From assembly GCF_000003815.2 (NCBI RefSeq), contig NC_049987.1, forward strand, positions 12,050,778 through 12,114,777: a DNA stretch of 64,000 nucleotides, given 5' to 3'. The translations under genes and the position numbers were made by a program. Source of the DNA: Branchiostoma floridae (taxonomy: Eukaryota; Chordata; Leptocardii; Amphioxiformes; Branchiostomatidae). Shown one piece after another: positions 21,255 to 36,200 of this stretch. The notes under the pieces were generated by a model that did no database searches, was not told the DNA's origin, and saw only the letters and a list, made by a program, of their open reading frames with translations. The stretch's first letter is position 1; each line of letters begins with the position of its first letter.

Positions 21255-24200
21255 ATGCCGGGGTCCTGCCTGTGGTGCACCTGCCCAGAGCGTATGCAGC
21301 AGCTGCTCCCGGACAGCTTGTCGTCCCCGCGGCCGGCGTGGCTGGACACGGTACACCAGGACCTGCTGTACTGCTGGGACTGTGTGCTGGAGTATCATCA
21401 TGGCAGGGAGGAGGTCAGGAGGGCAAGGCCAGAGCTAGCAAAGGTATGCTAACTTGGGTATCGCATATGCATCATATTTCTACCTCTGTATAAACAGAAG
21501 AAATATATAAGAAGGGAAGAGTACCTCCTCAGGAGCTACAAAACTGGCTCCAAAAATGATGTAATTCAAATGTAAACATTTTCCTCCGTCATAGGTCTTG
21601 ACACAGAAGGAAGTGGCAAGACTGGAAGAAACTTTCATTCTCAGCTTGGATCATGATGACAATATGGATGATGCTGTTTCCATGGAAACACTACATCTAC
21701 CCCTGTTGGAAGTGCTGAAGTTCCCTTACCTCCTGTTGCATGAGAAGTTGGGTAAGTTTGTATAATAAAGAATTGCTACACTCACCTCTTTTACTCTAGA
21801 AAGCAAGCAGATTGACAACTGCAGAAATTGTATTCACTCTAGAATGTAGCTATGAGTAATGCAGGGGCAAGAACCTTATAATATTATATATAGAGAGGTT
21901 TGAAAAAATCCTTCCTGCCACCAAATACTACCAGTAGTAGTGCATTGGGCAGCACCCATCTCTATTCTTGTAGCCCTGGGCCACACAACATTGTGTAATC
22001 ACTATAGAAGGGGGCTAGTCCACTGGTAGTGTCTACATGTTCAACTACCATACTTTTTCCAGTGCAAAGCAGAGAAGGCAGCATGGACTGTTTTTACAAT
22101 CATGGGTATGACTCTGCCAGGATCAAACTCGAGACCTACTGAACAGCCAGTGCTCCGGTTGTCATAGAGGTAGACCATGATATACATGTATATTGAACCC
22201 TGGACTACTGGTATCAGCATTGTATTTGGATAAATAAGAGGTCTAGTTGACCATTCTCCTGTTTTTCCCCAGCTGCCCTGGTAGAACGTGCTATCCAGGC
22301 CTTGTCCAGGTCCGGCCGGCCCCTGATTCTGGAGGAGAAGTCAGCAGGGATCTATCTGCTGCTGGTACATCCCAACAGACAGGTGATTCTTCTGTGTTTT
22401 TCATCTAGACCTCTAGATGAGTTGTGAATCTGAATGCATAATCTGTTGCACATACAATTGTATTATAATCACAGATGGCGTTGTGTTTGCACAAGGACAG
22501 TCTGGAACTGTATTAGTGGGCTGAATCATATTGAACAGTCATTTGAGATCAGTGTAGGCAGAGCATTCTACCAATTTTTGCTTGAGTAAGTTCTATATTT
22601 TAGAAGTCTCAGGAAGTTAAATAATCCATGGATATTGTAATACAAAATGCACTTTTATTTTGATGAAACTTTGAAAGCAATCTGAGTTCCAGCATGCTAG
22701 GTTATTGGTGTTTCATACATGTGCAAGTGTAGTGCACAAAAGATGTGTGCTATAGAACTCTTGTTATTAGTATACATCTGTTTTGTAAAGAATAGACCAG
22801 GAAACAGTGTACTGTCCCCTTTTACACATCCTCACATCCCTGTGGCCTCTCCTTGTTGCCTTACAAGTTAGTTTCTACTCTGTCCTCTGTACACAGATAA
22901 GAAAATGGGCTATCAAGTCAGTGCGCTCCCTGGGCATGGTCCACCCGCATCAGTACGAGGAGATCGAGCCTGTGGTTGGCTGGCTGCTGTCAGTGGTGAA
23001 CTTTGACCTGTTTGAGAACCCTGGGATAGCTCTGGATGTGGATGACCCCCCCTGCGGGATGGAGGACTCTGTGGTCCTGCCTCCATTCCTGTTTGACACC
23101 TGTGGCTACAAGGACTACTGGCTAGGTATGTTTTCTTGTGAGAAAAGGTAAGAGTTAGTATAAAACATAAAATGGTTAGTGATTGACATGTATATCCTAG
23201 ACTACACAGTTCTCCAGTGTTCATGGTGTGCTTTGTTATTCAGTGTGTAACTTAACGATAAGTCAGGTCAAATTGTAAAACAGTAAAGTTGAACATAATT
23301 TAAACATTCTGTGTTTCTTCCAAAAATGATTTCATCAGCTTGGTATGATATAGGATATAGGATATACGTATCGATGTCTCTTAGACACCTTTTCCAGAGC
23401 TTCTTAGTGAAGTTCTGCTTCTCACCGCTATGTGTAGAAGATGTAGTTGGCGCTCTCTACATCTGCAGAACTGGAGTTAGAAGCTCTGAGGAAGGTGTCT
23501 GAGAGACAGCAAAACGTAAGAAAATATCCATTCATACTGGTCTTGTACAAGAATTCTCCTATATACTATTCTGTGTTTTGTAGGCATCTGCCTCCTGCTG
23601 TCCTCCCTGGACCCCTCCACCATGAGGACCCAGATGTTTGGGGCCAGGGGACACAGGCACATCCCTGATGCAGTCCTGAATGCCATGGAGCCACAGCAGG
23701 GTAAGGGCAACCCTTCTTATCCTAGCAGTACAAAAATACCTGTATGTTATACTCTTGTCAGCATTATCAAAGTTTGGTGGCAATTAGATCTTCCTCAAGT
23801 CAAGTCAAGACCTTCTTATACAAAATGTACATATCCACATGTAGAGAAAGCAGAGAACTGTCACATGTCTTCCTTCTCAGAATACAGCAATTTTGTTCCA
23901 AATCTGATATAGCAGATACACCATATGTCTATGACTGACTGACTGTCATAGCAGAGTATTCTGAATGGGCAATTTCACCTTACAGGTATGAAGGCAGGTG
24001 GTTTCTGGCCGGCGCTGCAGTGCCTGGTTGTGCTGTTTGACCGGCTGGGTTCACGGATCTGGCAGTTCCTGTCACATGACCCAGCAACAGTCTTCTCAAC
24101 CATCACCAAGAACCCACTGTTCCAGACAGAACTTCTCAGGCTGGAAACATGCCAGGGGAGGAAGAGGTGAGTTTTGCCAATTTATATAAGGTATTTCATA

Positions 24201-27200
24201 TTCAAATTGATGATTGATATGAACTTGTCTATATGAATATTGAAGGAGGATAAGTCAATGATAACTGCAGATACTGTAGATTCAAATCCTCATGCTAGAA
24301 TTCATAGTACTGAATTTTTCCTTGCAGCAGTGGTGCCATGGTTTCTTCAACATCCAAACAAACTCCAACTAAAAGCCAGCCCAGCCAGTTGCCTGCTTCC
24401 CCTTCCCTTTTCTTGGAAAGATATTCAGTGAAACAGGAGTGTGATAGCAGCTGCCAATCATCAACGAGCTTTCATAAGCAAGAGCCAATCAGAGATATTG
24501 GTACAGGAGAAGATGACTGGAGCAGTAGTCAACCAATCACAGACAGTCAAGCTGTGTATGAGGCTGCTGATTGGTCCCTGCATCAGACCAATGAAGCCAT
24601 TGCTCTCAGAATACCTGAGGATGACTTTCCAGAGACCAAACTTTACTCCAACATTCCTGATGTTTTGACAGACCAAACAAGGGCAACAAATGTGCATACT
24701 TGTGCCTTTACCTGGTTTATCCCATATGTAAGCTCACTTATTGAGTTTGGTGAAATAGCAGGAGAGCACATATCAGCGTCAGTAATGTTCCTTGCTGAGC
24801 AGGCAGACCATACTGAGCATGGGACTCCCTCACATCAGTGTAAACTGGTAGAGCAGTGCCTTATGGTATTGTTGCATCTTCTTGAACTGTTGGTGTCCAA
24901 AGACATGCACAGACTGTTGTTGCCTACTTGTAGGATCTGGGTTTCACTTGCCTTGAAACACTGTACCGGTCAGAAGGTGTCAAACAAGACAATGTGGTCA
25001 TTGGCTAAACACGGCACACATGGAGTCAACCAAACATGCCTCAAGCTGCTAGTGAACCTTTTGAAGCAGGGAGTGAAGCTCCGGCAGGATGACAGATGTG
25101 TGCAGTTTCTGGACAAGCTGAACTTGCAGTTGCTTAGAAAGAGAGGTCCTGATGCAGGGGACCCGACTTCTGTACTACTGTCTGAGGTTGATGTGCAGGA
25201 AATGCAGAAGTGCATGGAAGGGATTCTGAAGGCAAAAGTAACATCAAATGAATTTTCTGCCATTGCAAGCACCAGCAAGCAGTCAGTGTCTACCAGGGGA
25301 TCATTAGCAGTAGTTCTGTCTTCCCTACAGCATGGCCAATCAGAAGGCACGGAAGTTCTGCCCCAGCCAATCAAATGTGAGGATGACAGTATGACGTCTC
25401 CATCTGCTGGTCCATCCAGGGAATCATTTGCTTGTGAAGATGACGATGTGGACCTTCTTACTACCTCCAGTGACGACATTGACTTGAGTGAAGCAATAAA
25501 GTCTGTACAGAGAGAATTGGATAGTCTAAACCAACTTGAAGTACAGAAGGAAGAAGATCACCCGTTTGAAGTATCATTGTCAGTTAAGGAAGAGCCGATA
25601 GATGCTCATGAAGAGAGCAGTAAGAGAACTCCTGGAATCAAGTCTGGAACTACAGGTAAACCCCATCACACCAAAGCTGTTATGGACTCAGATAGCCTAC
25701 TACTTGAAGAACTGACAAGCTTATACAATGAGAGTGTAGCTCAGAAAGGCTCTCAAGGAATGTTGAAGGGAGTATCTCTCACTCCGACTGCAACAAAAAA
25801 GTCCAAAGCTAGAACCAGCCCAGCTTTCAACACAGACACAGGAGTACAGATTAAAACTGAACACCAGACTGGACCCTTTGATGGGAGTTCCCAAGTGTCT
25901 TCAGGTTCATCCAGACTGCAGGAAACAGAGCCCCCAATTCATACTGCACGTAAATCTTTCCCATCCTCCCTACCAGTTGTCAACAGAAATTCCAGTAGAA
26001 TTTCCTCAACTAGGGTAGATACCACCTCACCAGTGGAAAGTACCAAAATTCGAACTGCAAGGAAAAGCATCATGCCTTATATCCAAGATGGTGGAAGCAA
26101 GGAGCCTTTACCTTCCAGCAAGAGAAGTGCCAAAGATAAGACTTCTGACCTACAAAATGTTTGTGTCAAATTAGAGAAAGAACCAGCTAATGTTGGGTGG
26201 AACACAGTCAGGGATAAGGTCTTTGATCCCTCAGATTCAGAAGATTCTATCATTCTCATCAGTGATGATGATGATGATAATGATGAAGATGATGATGTTA
26301 AAGATGATGATGATGATGACATAGAGGACCGAATGACAAAGCCTGTAAAGAGAGAGCAAGGTGGGTGTTCTGTTGTTTTTTTACTTTATTCTAGGTCAGT
26401 ATACAAAAATGTAGATCTTCATCATAAGCCATTGTTTAGTGCAATATGGCTCTAAAGCTGCAATAAGATACACAAGCCTAATACAGACCTTGGGGTATCT
26501 TAAACCCACATAGTAAACCACATTTAAAGCATAGACTGTGTAGGGTTTCCATTTATTGCACATATAGTTGATGTTCTTATCTTCTGATCGAAAAAAAACA
26601 ACTTTCATTGACATCTCTTGGAAGGTGTGCATGGGAACAGAGTCAACCACCTTCATTTGGACCTGACTAGCAGTAGCATGCAGCCACAAGTCCTACTGAG
26701 GAAACTCTCACCTCGCACAAGTGAGTCAGCTCATTTCTTACAAGTACCAACCTGTAGGGCTTTGATAGATGAGGGAAAAGGCATGAGAATGATTGTTGTG
26801 ATATTTAGCATCAGTTCTCTCAATATTCCACCAGGTGCCATTGAACAGCCACATCAAATCATTGTTATAGAGGCCTTCTCAAGATTATCTTGAACACTTA
26901 AATATCTAAACTGTCTCAAGTGTATCTACCTCAGCATTGCCGATACTGAATTGGCACATCTCTTTAGAATTCAATCCCTAAATCCCTGAATTGTATGTAC
27001 CTCAGGACTACTGTTGTTGCAATGGTACATCTCTTTAGATGACCTTGAATGCATGTACTTCTTCTCGTGCGGTATTATGTCACCTGTTGGACTTATGAGA
27101 GTTGGTGTTTATTTTTGTTGAGAAATAGCAACAAAGCAACAGTATGAAGTGTCTATGAATATAAGAAATACTTTGTATTCCTCTCATCTCTACCCTCTCC

Positions 27201-30200
27201 AGTTGAAGCACACACATCTGGTAATAAGAGGGTCCCACAACATTGTACAAACTGGGAAGACTCCACATCTGACAGTGACCAGGGTGATTATCCCATGCCT
27301 AAGGGAAGGATAGGGAGAAGGAAGATGTTCAGTAGCAGCAGTGATGAGTTGTCAGACATTGACTCTGTCCCTCTATCTACCCTTGCACAAATGTCTTCCA
27401 CAAAGGCAGACAGTGGTAAGTATGATTGCTTTTTTATCTTTATTCCTTGGGTCACACCGAATTGATTAGTCTCTTCTCAGATATTTTGAGAAAAAAATGG
27501 ACAGACTGCAAAAAGAGAGGAGAGGCAGTGAATAGTGAATAGGAGTTGTGGCCATTTTTAAATTTTAATTGGGAAAAATAGGATCACCGATTCCAAGAAG
27601 CAGGAACTTAATTTGGTGTGGCCTTGTCAGACAATTTCATTACCATAGATGTTGTAGTGGTAAAACAGATTTGAGAGATACAAAAGAGCATCACTACTTT
27701 CAGGAATTGTACCAAACTGAAAGCAAAAGTGTCTGGAGGCATGTTGAAAAGATTTTTGGATTGATTTTTAGACTTTTTTTGGGGATCATTTTTAGTCAAA
27801 CCCAGTATTGCGTTAATGGACTATTAAGATTAACAGATGCTGTTGTGCCTTGCAACCAAGTGTCCCGCATATGAAAAGGTGATTTGATCCGTATTTCTTC
27901 CTTATATTATATTACATCAAGAAGGTTATATCACCTCCTTGATTACATGTTCTTAATGTGTCAATCAACAGATATCATCAGCATCTCTGACTCAGATGAG
28001 GAGCCTTCCTCACCAGACAGAGAACCCCAGGGAACATCAGCCTCTAGAAATACAAGTAAGGTTGGAGACAGATGGAAGCAGAAGATCCTGACTAAGAGGA
28101 GGAGAAATGTGATCCTGTGTGATAGCAGTGATGTGGAGGAGAATGTGACAAAGCCCAGCCTGCAACAAGGTATTTAAATCATTAAACAATGAAACTTTTT
28201 TCGCAAAAAAATTGGTTGCTCTGACATGAAACATTGGTACGAATATGATATATTAAGTTTACTGAAAATTTTCTTTTGCTTCAGCTGTGAAGATGGAAAA
28301 AGACCCACTTGCCAGTCCAGGGATGCAGCGGAAGATCAAGTCAAAAGTGAGCAGATTATTTGGTGACTCCAGCTCAGAATCAGAGGGTGAGAAAGGTCAC
28401 GAATCAATCAAGGAGCAGTGCAGAGACATCCCTCCCTCTGGTACAACAAATGTAACTAACCAGGAGAAGAGTAGAGAGACTGTGTCATCAAAATGCTCAA
28501 ATCAAGAAATGGGACAAAGGCCATTGTTCAAACCAGAAAAGACCACACCTGTGTCCTCTAGAATCTTTAACAAACTGTCCCTGAAGTGTAGACAGATAGC
28601 CAGCCAGCATAGCACCCAGGATAGCCAAGCCAGCTGGCAACCTGGTCAGTGTAAGAGCCAGCCAAGTGTAAGTCTTGAAAGAAGAACAACCACTAAGTCA
28701 GGCAGCACTGTTGACAAGTATGGTGATGAAGGCAGTATTAAACACCAGACAGACATAATTGACAGGTTTGCCTTCCATGCATCAGACTCAGAGGACTCTA
28801 CAGGGGTTACAGTGGGCTCTGGGAAATCAGCAATATGGAGCAAAGTGCAGGAATCCCCTCTTAAGATAAGTACCTCTGTGGCAAGTAAAATCAGGTGTCA
28901 GCTTTTGCAAAACCAGCACCGGTCATCAGATGATAACCAGAGAAAAGAACAAACTGATGATGCCAACAAGGGATCTCATTCATCAAAAGAACCAAAGGAG
29001 GGAGCAGAGTTAGAACTAACTGATATGGAGCTTCTTGCAGCAGCCGATGAGAAGAACTCAGGAACAGATTCCCAGGAGGATACCCTGGCTGCTTTCCTTG
29101 CGGATGACAATGCTGAGGACCATGCCTACCTGATGGAGAGTAGTGATCAGGCCTGGATGGACAGCGAATCAGAGAGGGATGAAAGACAGAAGAGCTTCAA
29201 TACAAAGAAGTTTTACAAGTCTGGCAGAAAAGATGTTGAGTCGACATCACAAGACTCCTCCACTACCCTAAAGAGGAAAGAAAGTCACCTGGATAATATA
29301 TCCTCTTCTGCTGTTGCTCCTGGGAGAAAAACAGCAGAAAATAACACAAACAAGAAGAGGAAAATAGGAGATCAGGAATGCGGTTCTACAATTACAAGTA
29401 AAAGTAGACATACAAGCCGAGAAGCAGCACATCCTCTTGCTGATACTTGGCACAGAGAAGATGCCTTGGAAGCAACAAACAATGTTGAGAATGATGACAA
29501 CATAGATTATGATGAGCCTGTTTACTTTGACTTTGACCTTGACGAGGTTCCAGAGGAGGAACAGGAACATTTCCTGGCAGAAAAGTTTGCCTCCTCACAG
29601 GAGACACCAAAGAAGACAACAGCACATAAGAAGAAGAGTCAGCACGTACAGGCATCAAAGAAACTTATACATGGAAAAGGTATTTTGCTCCTTTGGAATG
29701 CATTGATGATAGTGGCTAGGTATTGTATCAGATCTCTTGGAAGAAAAAGTAACGGATATGTTTCTGTGAAGTGTTAAAATCTTGCCTTTTGCATCTGAAA
29801 GGTATTAGTAATATAGTTGAAACCTAAGCTTGTGTGACATGTTACAGATGTATGTACTGGAGTTGATGGATGAATGGAGTACTGGCAGGATTGTTTGGAT
29901 ACAGAGTTGGGGAAGTATAATCATGGTGGAGTTTAGTCCATAAAGGACTGGTTTAGGAAATTGATGTACTGAAATGAAACTTCACAATTTTCTCCAGGAG
30001 GGAAAAGGGCAAAGACTGCAGCCAGGCTTCGTCTGACATCTCGTAGCACCATGCTGACAGAAACCATGATCCAGACCAGGCCACACAGCAAGGTGAACGC
30101 AGATAGGGTGGGACCAGCTCGAACCAGTGCCAGCCAGTCAAGCTCACTTCAAACCATTACCAATCAGTCACGTGCTCTTGAAACCAGTGATGGCCAATCA

Positions 30201-33200
30201 GCTAGGATCAGTACCAACCAGGCAGAACCAGCTCAAACTGGTAGTAACCAATCAGAAGCTCCAGAAGCTGAACCTGAAAGTGCCTCAGACAAGACCGCAA
30301 TCACACAGGTGAAGTAAAGAACATGTTATTTTCAAAGCTATGTATCTTAACTGGACTCCATGCAAAGCTTTTATAGCTTATATTCTTTGATACCAATCCT
30401 TCCTGGTATTGGAGCAAGGAGAGTGTTGAAAATGCATTCAATTTAGAAGTAACTGTGCTGACTTTTGCTTGTTTCATCTGTCTCCCAAGGTCTCAGCCAC
30501 TACACCATTTGCCTCATACCAGCAGAAACCAGCTGTAGTAAAGAAACCTGTAATAAAGGAGCTGCCTGCCCCCAAAGTAGATCCCAGCAAACCTATTAAC
30601 CCGGATTACTTCTTAACCTGCATCCTGCAGTGGAACCCACAGCAAATGGAAGGATCAAGTACGCTTTAACGTTGCTCTTCATGCCATTTATAAATATATC
30701 AGAAGGGGTAGTTAGGAACATTTTTGTTGCTCCTTTTTCAAGAAAGTTAGTGTCAATTTTGCATAAGGCTGATCAAGTTGGCATTGTGATGTGTGGTGAA
30801 GATTAACTGCCTCTCCTGTTTCCTGACCCACTGCATGTATAGGCAGGAAAGAGTTACCCATCCCTTGCCATGACCTGCAGCCCATACCTCAGATGTTTGG
30901 CTCGTTTGACGACTACCTGAAAACATTCACACCTCTCCTGTTGCTGGAGACATGGGAAATGGTAACTACTTTCTTAATTATTACTTATTGCTCATAGCAG
31001 ACTATTAGTACATACTTACACCCAGCGTTCCCGCCAGGTTTTTGAAAGTATGCGTCCAAATATTTGGGAGGGGCGTAATGAGCGCCGGAGGCGCGAGACG
31101 AGCGCCGCAGGCGCTCGCATTCTATGGGGGTCCGGGGGCATGCTCCCCCGGGAAAATTTGGATTTTCAAACCCTCTAGAACACAATTTCCTGCAATTTGA
31201 GAGGATAATCATGCACTTGAGATTGGATGTCGGTTGCCTCTTTTACTCCCATTTTCAGTTATCGACGACCACCCTCTTCATCAAAATACGTTATATTAAA
31301 AAAAACTGTAAGCACAGGGAATCAGCCTTCCGTGAACTGGCCCGGGTATTATTTGTCCAGACATATCTATATGAAAATTTTGGATTTTTGATGCTTCGAA
31401 ACAGGGCTCTAGCCTGTCCGTCAGCCCGTGGAAAAATTCTGCCAATTTTTTTCCGTCATTGAATAAAAAAATGTCTAACGTTACCTCGTGCGATCGATGT
31501 TGCGCCCTCCCGCATCAAAAATTTTTCCGAGACGATAAAATAATGGCGCCATCACACTTTGTGTCTTTTTTCTATTTTGCCCGATGATTTTAGTCAAATT
31601 TTTCGAATCGGTGGGGTTTTACAAGGCCTTGCCGTCATTTTCCACGAGCGTGCGTTTGTTCCTGCGACCTCAGGTAACCCCGTTTTAGGCGTGAAATCTT
31701 TGGCTGGATTTCTTTTTAAATAGATCAAGAACGTTATAAATTACTCGAGGAGGACGATCTGCTGCCTCTTTGACAGTGATCATTGCCGGTGTAACCTTGA
31801 AGCAGTAGCCAGAAAGACGGCGCTGCGATCGACGGTCAGTCTGGGGAGGGGGGCGTGCCGCGCCATGTGCCACGGAGTGCACAGCCGACTCGATCGACGC
31901 TTGACAACAATATTGCGGCCCCTTTTCTGCCGCAAATTTTGTCTTTTTGAAATAAAAGAAATTTTGTAAATAAGAAATAAAGTGTATAGTTTTGGATTCT
32001 TCACTTATTTACCGCGCACCGTTTTTTGTTAGCAGCTAGGGAAGAAACTCAAGTTGCCAGACGACACGGGCGGCTACCAACGTCACGTGCGCTAATACTC
32101 GGTAACTTTTTTTTTTTTTCGGTGACCAATATCAGAGTGTAACATTACATTTATCAAACGCTGATTGGTTATTAAGATGATTGGATTTGGACCTGGTGGC
32201 CAATCTAGACTGCTTGGCGCTAGCGGCCTGTTGTCAACGATACCGACTGCCAATCAACTGCCCACAGTGTGAGAACTTTTGTTGAGATGTGCAGCACTCG
32301 CGCAGAGCAGTTTGCTTGTTCAATACTAGTATTACCCACAAATCTTTAACAAATACGTGAAACTGAGGACGAGTAAGTATCATGTTAATATCAGAATATA
32401 AAATCTGCATAAGATTTCTTCGAGTGTTAAAGAATGCTGACTGTCAGACGTATTTCACAGACTACAAAAAATTACATTGCGCAACGGACGGCTCAGACTG
32501 GCGTGTGGCTGGGTGTGTCGTACATGGGTCCGCTAGTTGTAAAACGTACCCCATCCGCCCCATGCCCAGACTACTGGGATGACCGGAAAGTGAAGAATTT
32601 GAAGTATAAATTGTAAAGGTAGGATTCCTTCGTATAAAGACAGATTTTTAAAAAGATTCCAGATACATTTTGTACACTGGTGGTACAGGTCAGCCTTTCT
32701 TTCAGATTTTTTTATGGACGCATTCAGCTGAGCCGAGTGCGTCTTTCCAGAAAAAAATGCGTCCAAAGACGTAAAGACGTATGCCTGGCGGGAACGCTGC
32801 TTACACCTAACATCACAATATCATGTTTCTTTGATTAATTTTGCAAAGAACTTACACTAGTGGAATTCACTATCTTTAACCCATGTCACTTTCATGTATT
32901 ACTGAGAAATTTGACATGTGCATTTACAGATTTGTAAAGAGTGGGAGAGTGCCAACTCCAAAGGACCTATTGCCAAGATGAAACTTACTGTGGGGACCTG
33001 TTTTGAGGCACGATGTCTTCAACTCATCCATACCCAAAGTACGTAGAGCACCTTTTTGATGCATATGCAGAATAAGGTGTTGTTAATGTTGTATAGTATT
33101 CTGTTAGTAAAGGACAGGGAAACAGTTATCACCAGGGACAGGGAAACACAGTCAGCACCAGGGACAGGGAAACACAGTCAGCACCAAGGATAAGGAACTG

Positions 33201-36200
33201 GGACAGGGAAACACAGTCAGCACCAGGGACAGGGAAACACAGTCAGCACCAGGGGCAGGGAAACACAGTCAGCACCAGGGACAGGGAAACACAGTCAGCA
33301 CCAGGGACAGGGAAACACAGTCAGCGCCAGGGACAGGGAAACACAGTCAGCACCAGGGGCAGGGAAACACAGTCAGCACTAGGGACAGGGAAACACAGTC
33401 AGCACCAGGGACAGGGAAACACAGTCAGCAACAGGGACAGGGAAACACAGTCAGAACCAGGGACAGGGAAACACAGTAAGCACCAGGGACAGGGAAACAT
33501 AGTAAGCACCAAGGACAGGGAAACAAAGTATCAGACAGAAACATGCCAGTGTCATGTTCCATGTAGTCATGGAATGATGACTGCATTCCATGACTGCTTT
33601 CCATGTGGTCATAGAGTGATGAAATAAAAGATCTTCAGTTAAATTGACAAATGTTGAATCAGAGACAAATTACTTTGTGTCTCTAAAACCCTGGCTTAAT
33701 CAAAACCAGGGCTCAAACTTGAGGGATATAACCTAAATTCAACATAAAGGATTTCTTAAAGACAACTTTAACATATTTTTTCAGCCCTGTTGAAGAAACA
33801 AGCCCCCAGCCCTTCTGAAGGTGACCTTCTGGTGTTGAGTTCTGCCTGGAGAGGAGACCTTGGACAGGAGGGTCTCACACAGGCATTTGGTGTGGTGGAA
33901 AAGGTGACCAAACAGCCGAATATAGGTAAGTGCATCAGGCACAAGCACCGATCTACCGTATTCTCATACATTTATACTCTGCATGTCTGCACCTGCACAG
34001 CATAAGCTAGAACTGTCTCTTTGAACTTTTTACCAAAATTAGTGCATCAAGGATTCAAGACGATTTACCCAATTACTGGGCCAAATTCATGATTGCATTC
34101 TGCTGAAAGATGCTATACAAAATGAACCGTTTGATTTTCCAGGTGGAAGTTATGATTACTGGAAGCTGACTGTTTGTATCAAAGTCAATGGAACTACCTT
34201 CCCTGTGACAGAGGGTCAGACTATCACTATCCAGGTAAAGGCCTTTTGTACAGTAGTACTAGTAGTCTCACCTTTACTCCCTGGTAAAGGTGAGACTCCC
34301 TATGCTCAGTTATAGTAGTACCGGTAGTATCCATTATTTGATTGTACTGCTGCTGAGTTCTCTGACACATGGGCAGGCAGCAGTCGGCTAGTCTTCACAC
34401 TGCGCTTCCAAGCGGCTCTATCCAGTGGTTTCACGATGGTTAGGCCGCACATTGGTTTCACAATCATTTGTGTGGTATTATTTGATAGATTTGTTGTAGG
34501 ATGGGATAAAACACCAAATGACAGATATTGAAGATATTGACTTTTAGTGTTACCCACATGTGAATGATATTGGTTTACTGCTAGTAGCTCCTGCATCTTG
34601 TTTAGATCAATAGATTTTTGCATTGCTGCCAAGATAAGTAAGTGAGCATAAACTCCTGATCCCTTATAGCCAGTGACATCATTGGTGGCATGTCAGCGCC
34701 AGTGGAGTGGTCTGACGTTCCTCCACCGCTCCCTGCTGGCCAGGGACATCCTCCGTCCCAGGGGACCATCAGTCTTCGCTGTCGACACAGATCCTTCCCA
34801 GAGAGCACATGTGGTAAGCTTGTCATCGACATGGAAACCCATTTTCTAGACCTAACATACAATAGTAATACTGTAATGATTAAAAATTGAATATCTGTGT
34901 ATCTACAAGAGGCAAAAGGAATTAATAAACACCTTAAATTGCCCTACATAATTGATGAAACAAATGCATAAATATGAAATGACACAACCAATAAAAGGTT
35001 ATACACAAAAACATGATTGTAATGGGTAACAATTGTAACAGGTACATGGTAGTTGAGTTTTTTGTAAGTAATGATTTTAAGGAACTAATCTACTTTCATG
35101 AATAACAGTTAAGACACTGTGTGTGCATGGTAATGCTCTGAAAGCTCATAAACTTTAAACTTTGATAACAGTATGCTGCATCCAATGAAATTCATTCATT
35201 CATTCATTCATATGTATCAGCAAATATTGGATACCTCATGACTTGTTGAACCAGGAAATTCAGCTTGTAAGTAGTGAATGTGTGTAATGCCTGTGCAGGT
35301 TGGGAGGTACAACCCCATGCAGAGGGCTGCCATCGCTGGTGCAGCCCACTCGGCACTTCGGCCCTTCCCCCTGCCCAGGATCTGTCTGCTACAGGGGCCG
35401 CCGGGAACAGGGAAGTCTCACACCATCGTGGGACTGGTCAAGAAAATCATCCAGGTCTGCCATGATGTGGTTTATTCTATGTTGGATATATAACAATATA
35501 TATTGTGTATTTCTTCTGATAGGAAAAATTCCTTTTTGATGAACACAGAAAGGAGGATTGGTGTTGTGCCCAAATCGAAGTAAATAAATGTTGCTAAGGG
35601 AGGATGATAAGAAGTAGTTTGCTGTACAATGTATTACTTTAAGTGCAGTTCGCGGGGATTTACTTTGGCGGTAGCGGGAAAATGGAGTATTCGCAGTAGT
35701 TTAAAGTTTGCGGTAGCACCATTGACTGCAGTCTCATACTATAATAGAAAAATGTTCGCAGTGGTTTTAAGTTTGCGGTGAAGTGGTCACCACGAAAACC
35801 GCAAACATAAAACCAAGGTGAACATTTCTGCATTCACAGTATTATTAGATAGTTGATCAACGAGATGTAGAATGTACGAAAATAAGAAATGTACATATTA
35901 GAATTTGTTGGAAGCATGTTCTAACTCATGTTTATTTTCCTCTTGTTTGTGACTGTAAGAATGTCCAATTATGATACAAGTTTTAACACTGCTCAAACTT
36001 TTCATACCCCCCAGGCTGGCGAAACCCCCCCAGATGGTAACCCCCCTACCCCACAGAACTCCAAGCCCCGTGTGCTGCTGTGTGCCCCCTCCAATGCCGG
36101 CATTGATGAGCTGGTGCGGCGCATGATCCGAGATGTTCATGAAGGGGAGGAGGAGAAGGAAAACAAGAGGAGGTTTTATAAAGGTAGGGGCGTGAAACGT

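Noticed and set aside
24970-25479. 169-codon minus-strand ORF within the big SETX exon
   Set aside because: Serine-rich antisense shadow of a coding exon.
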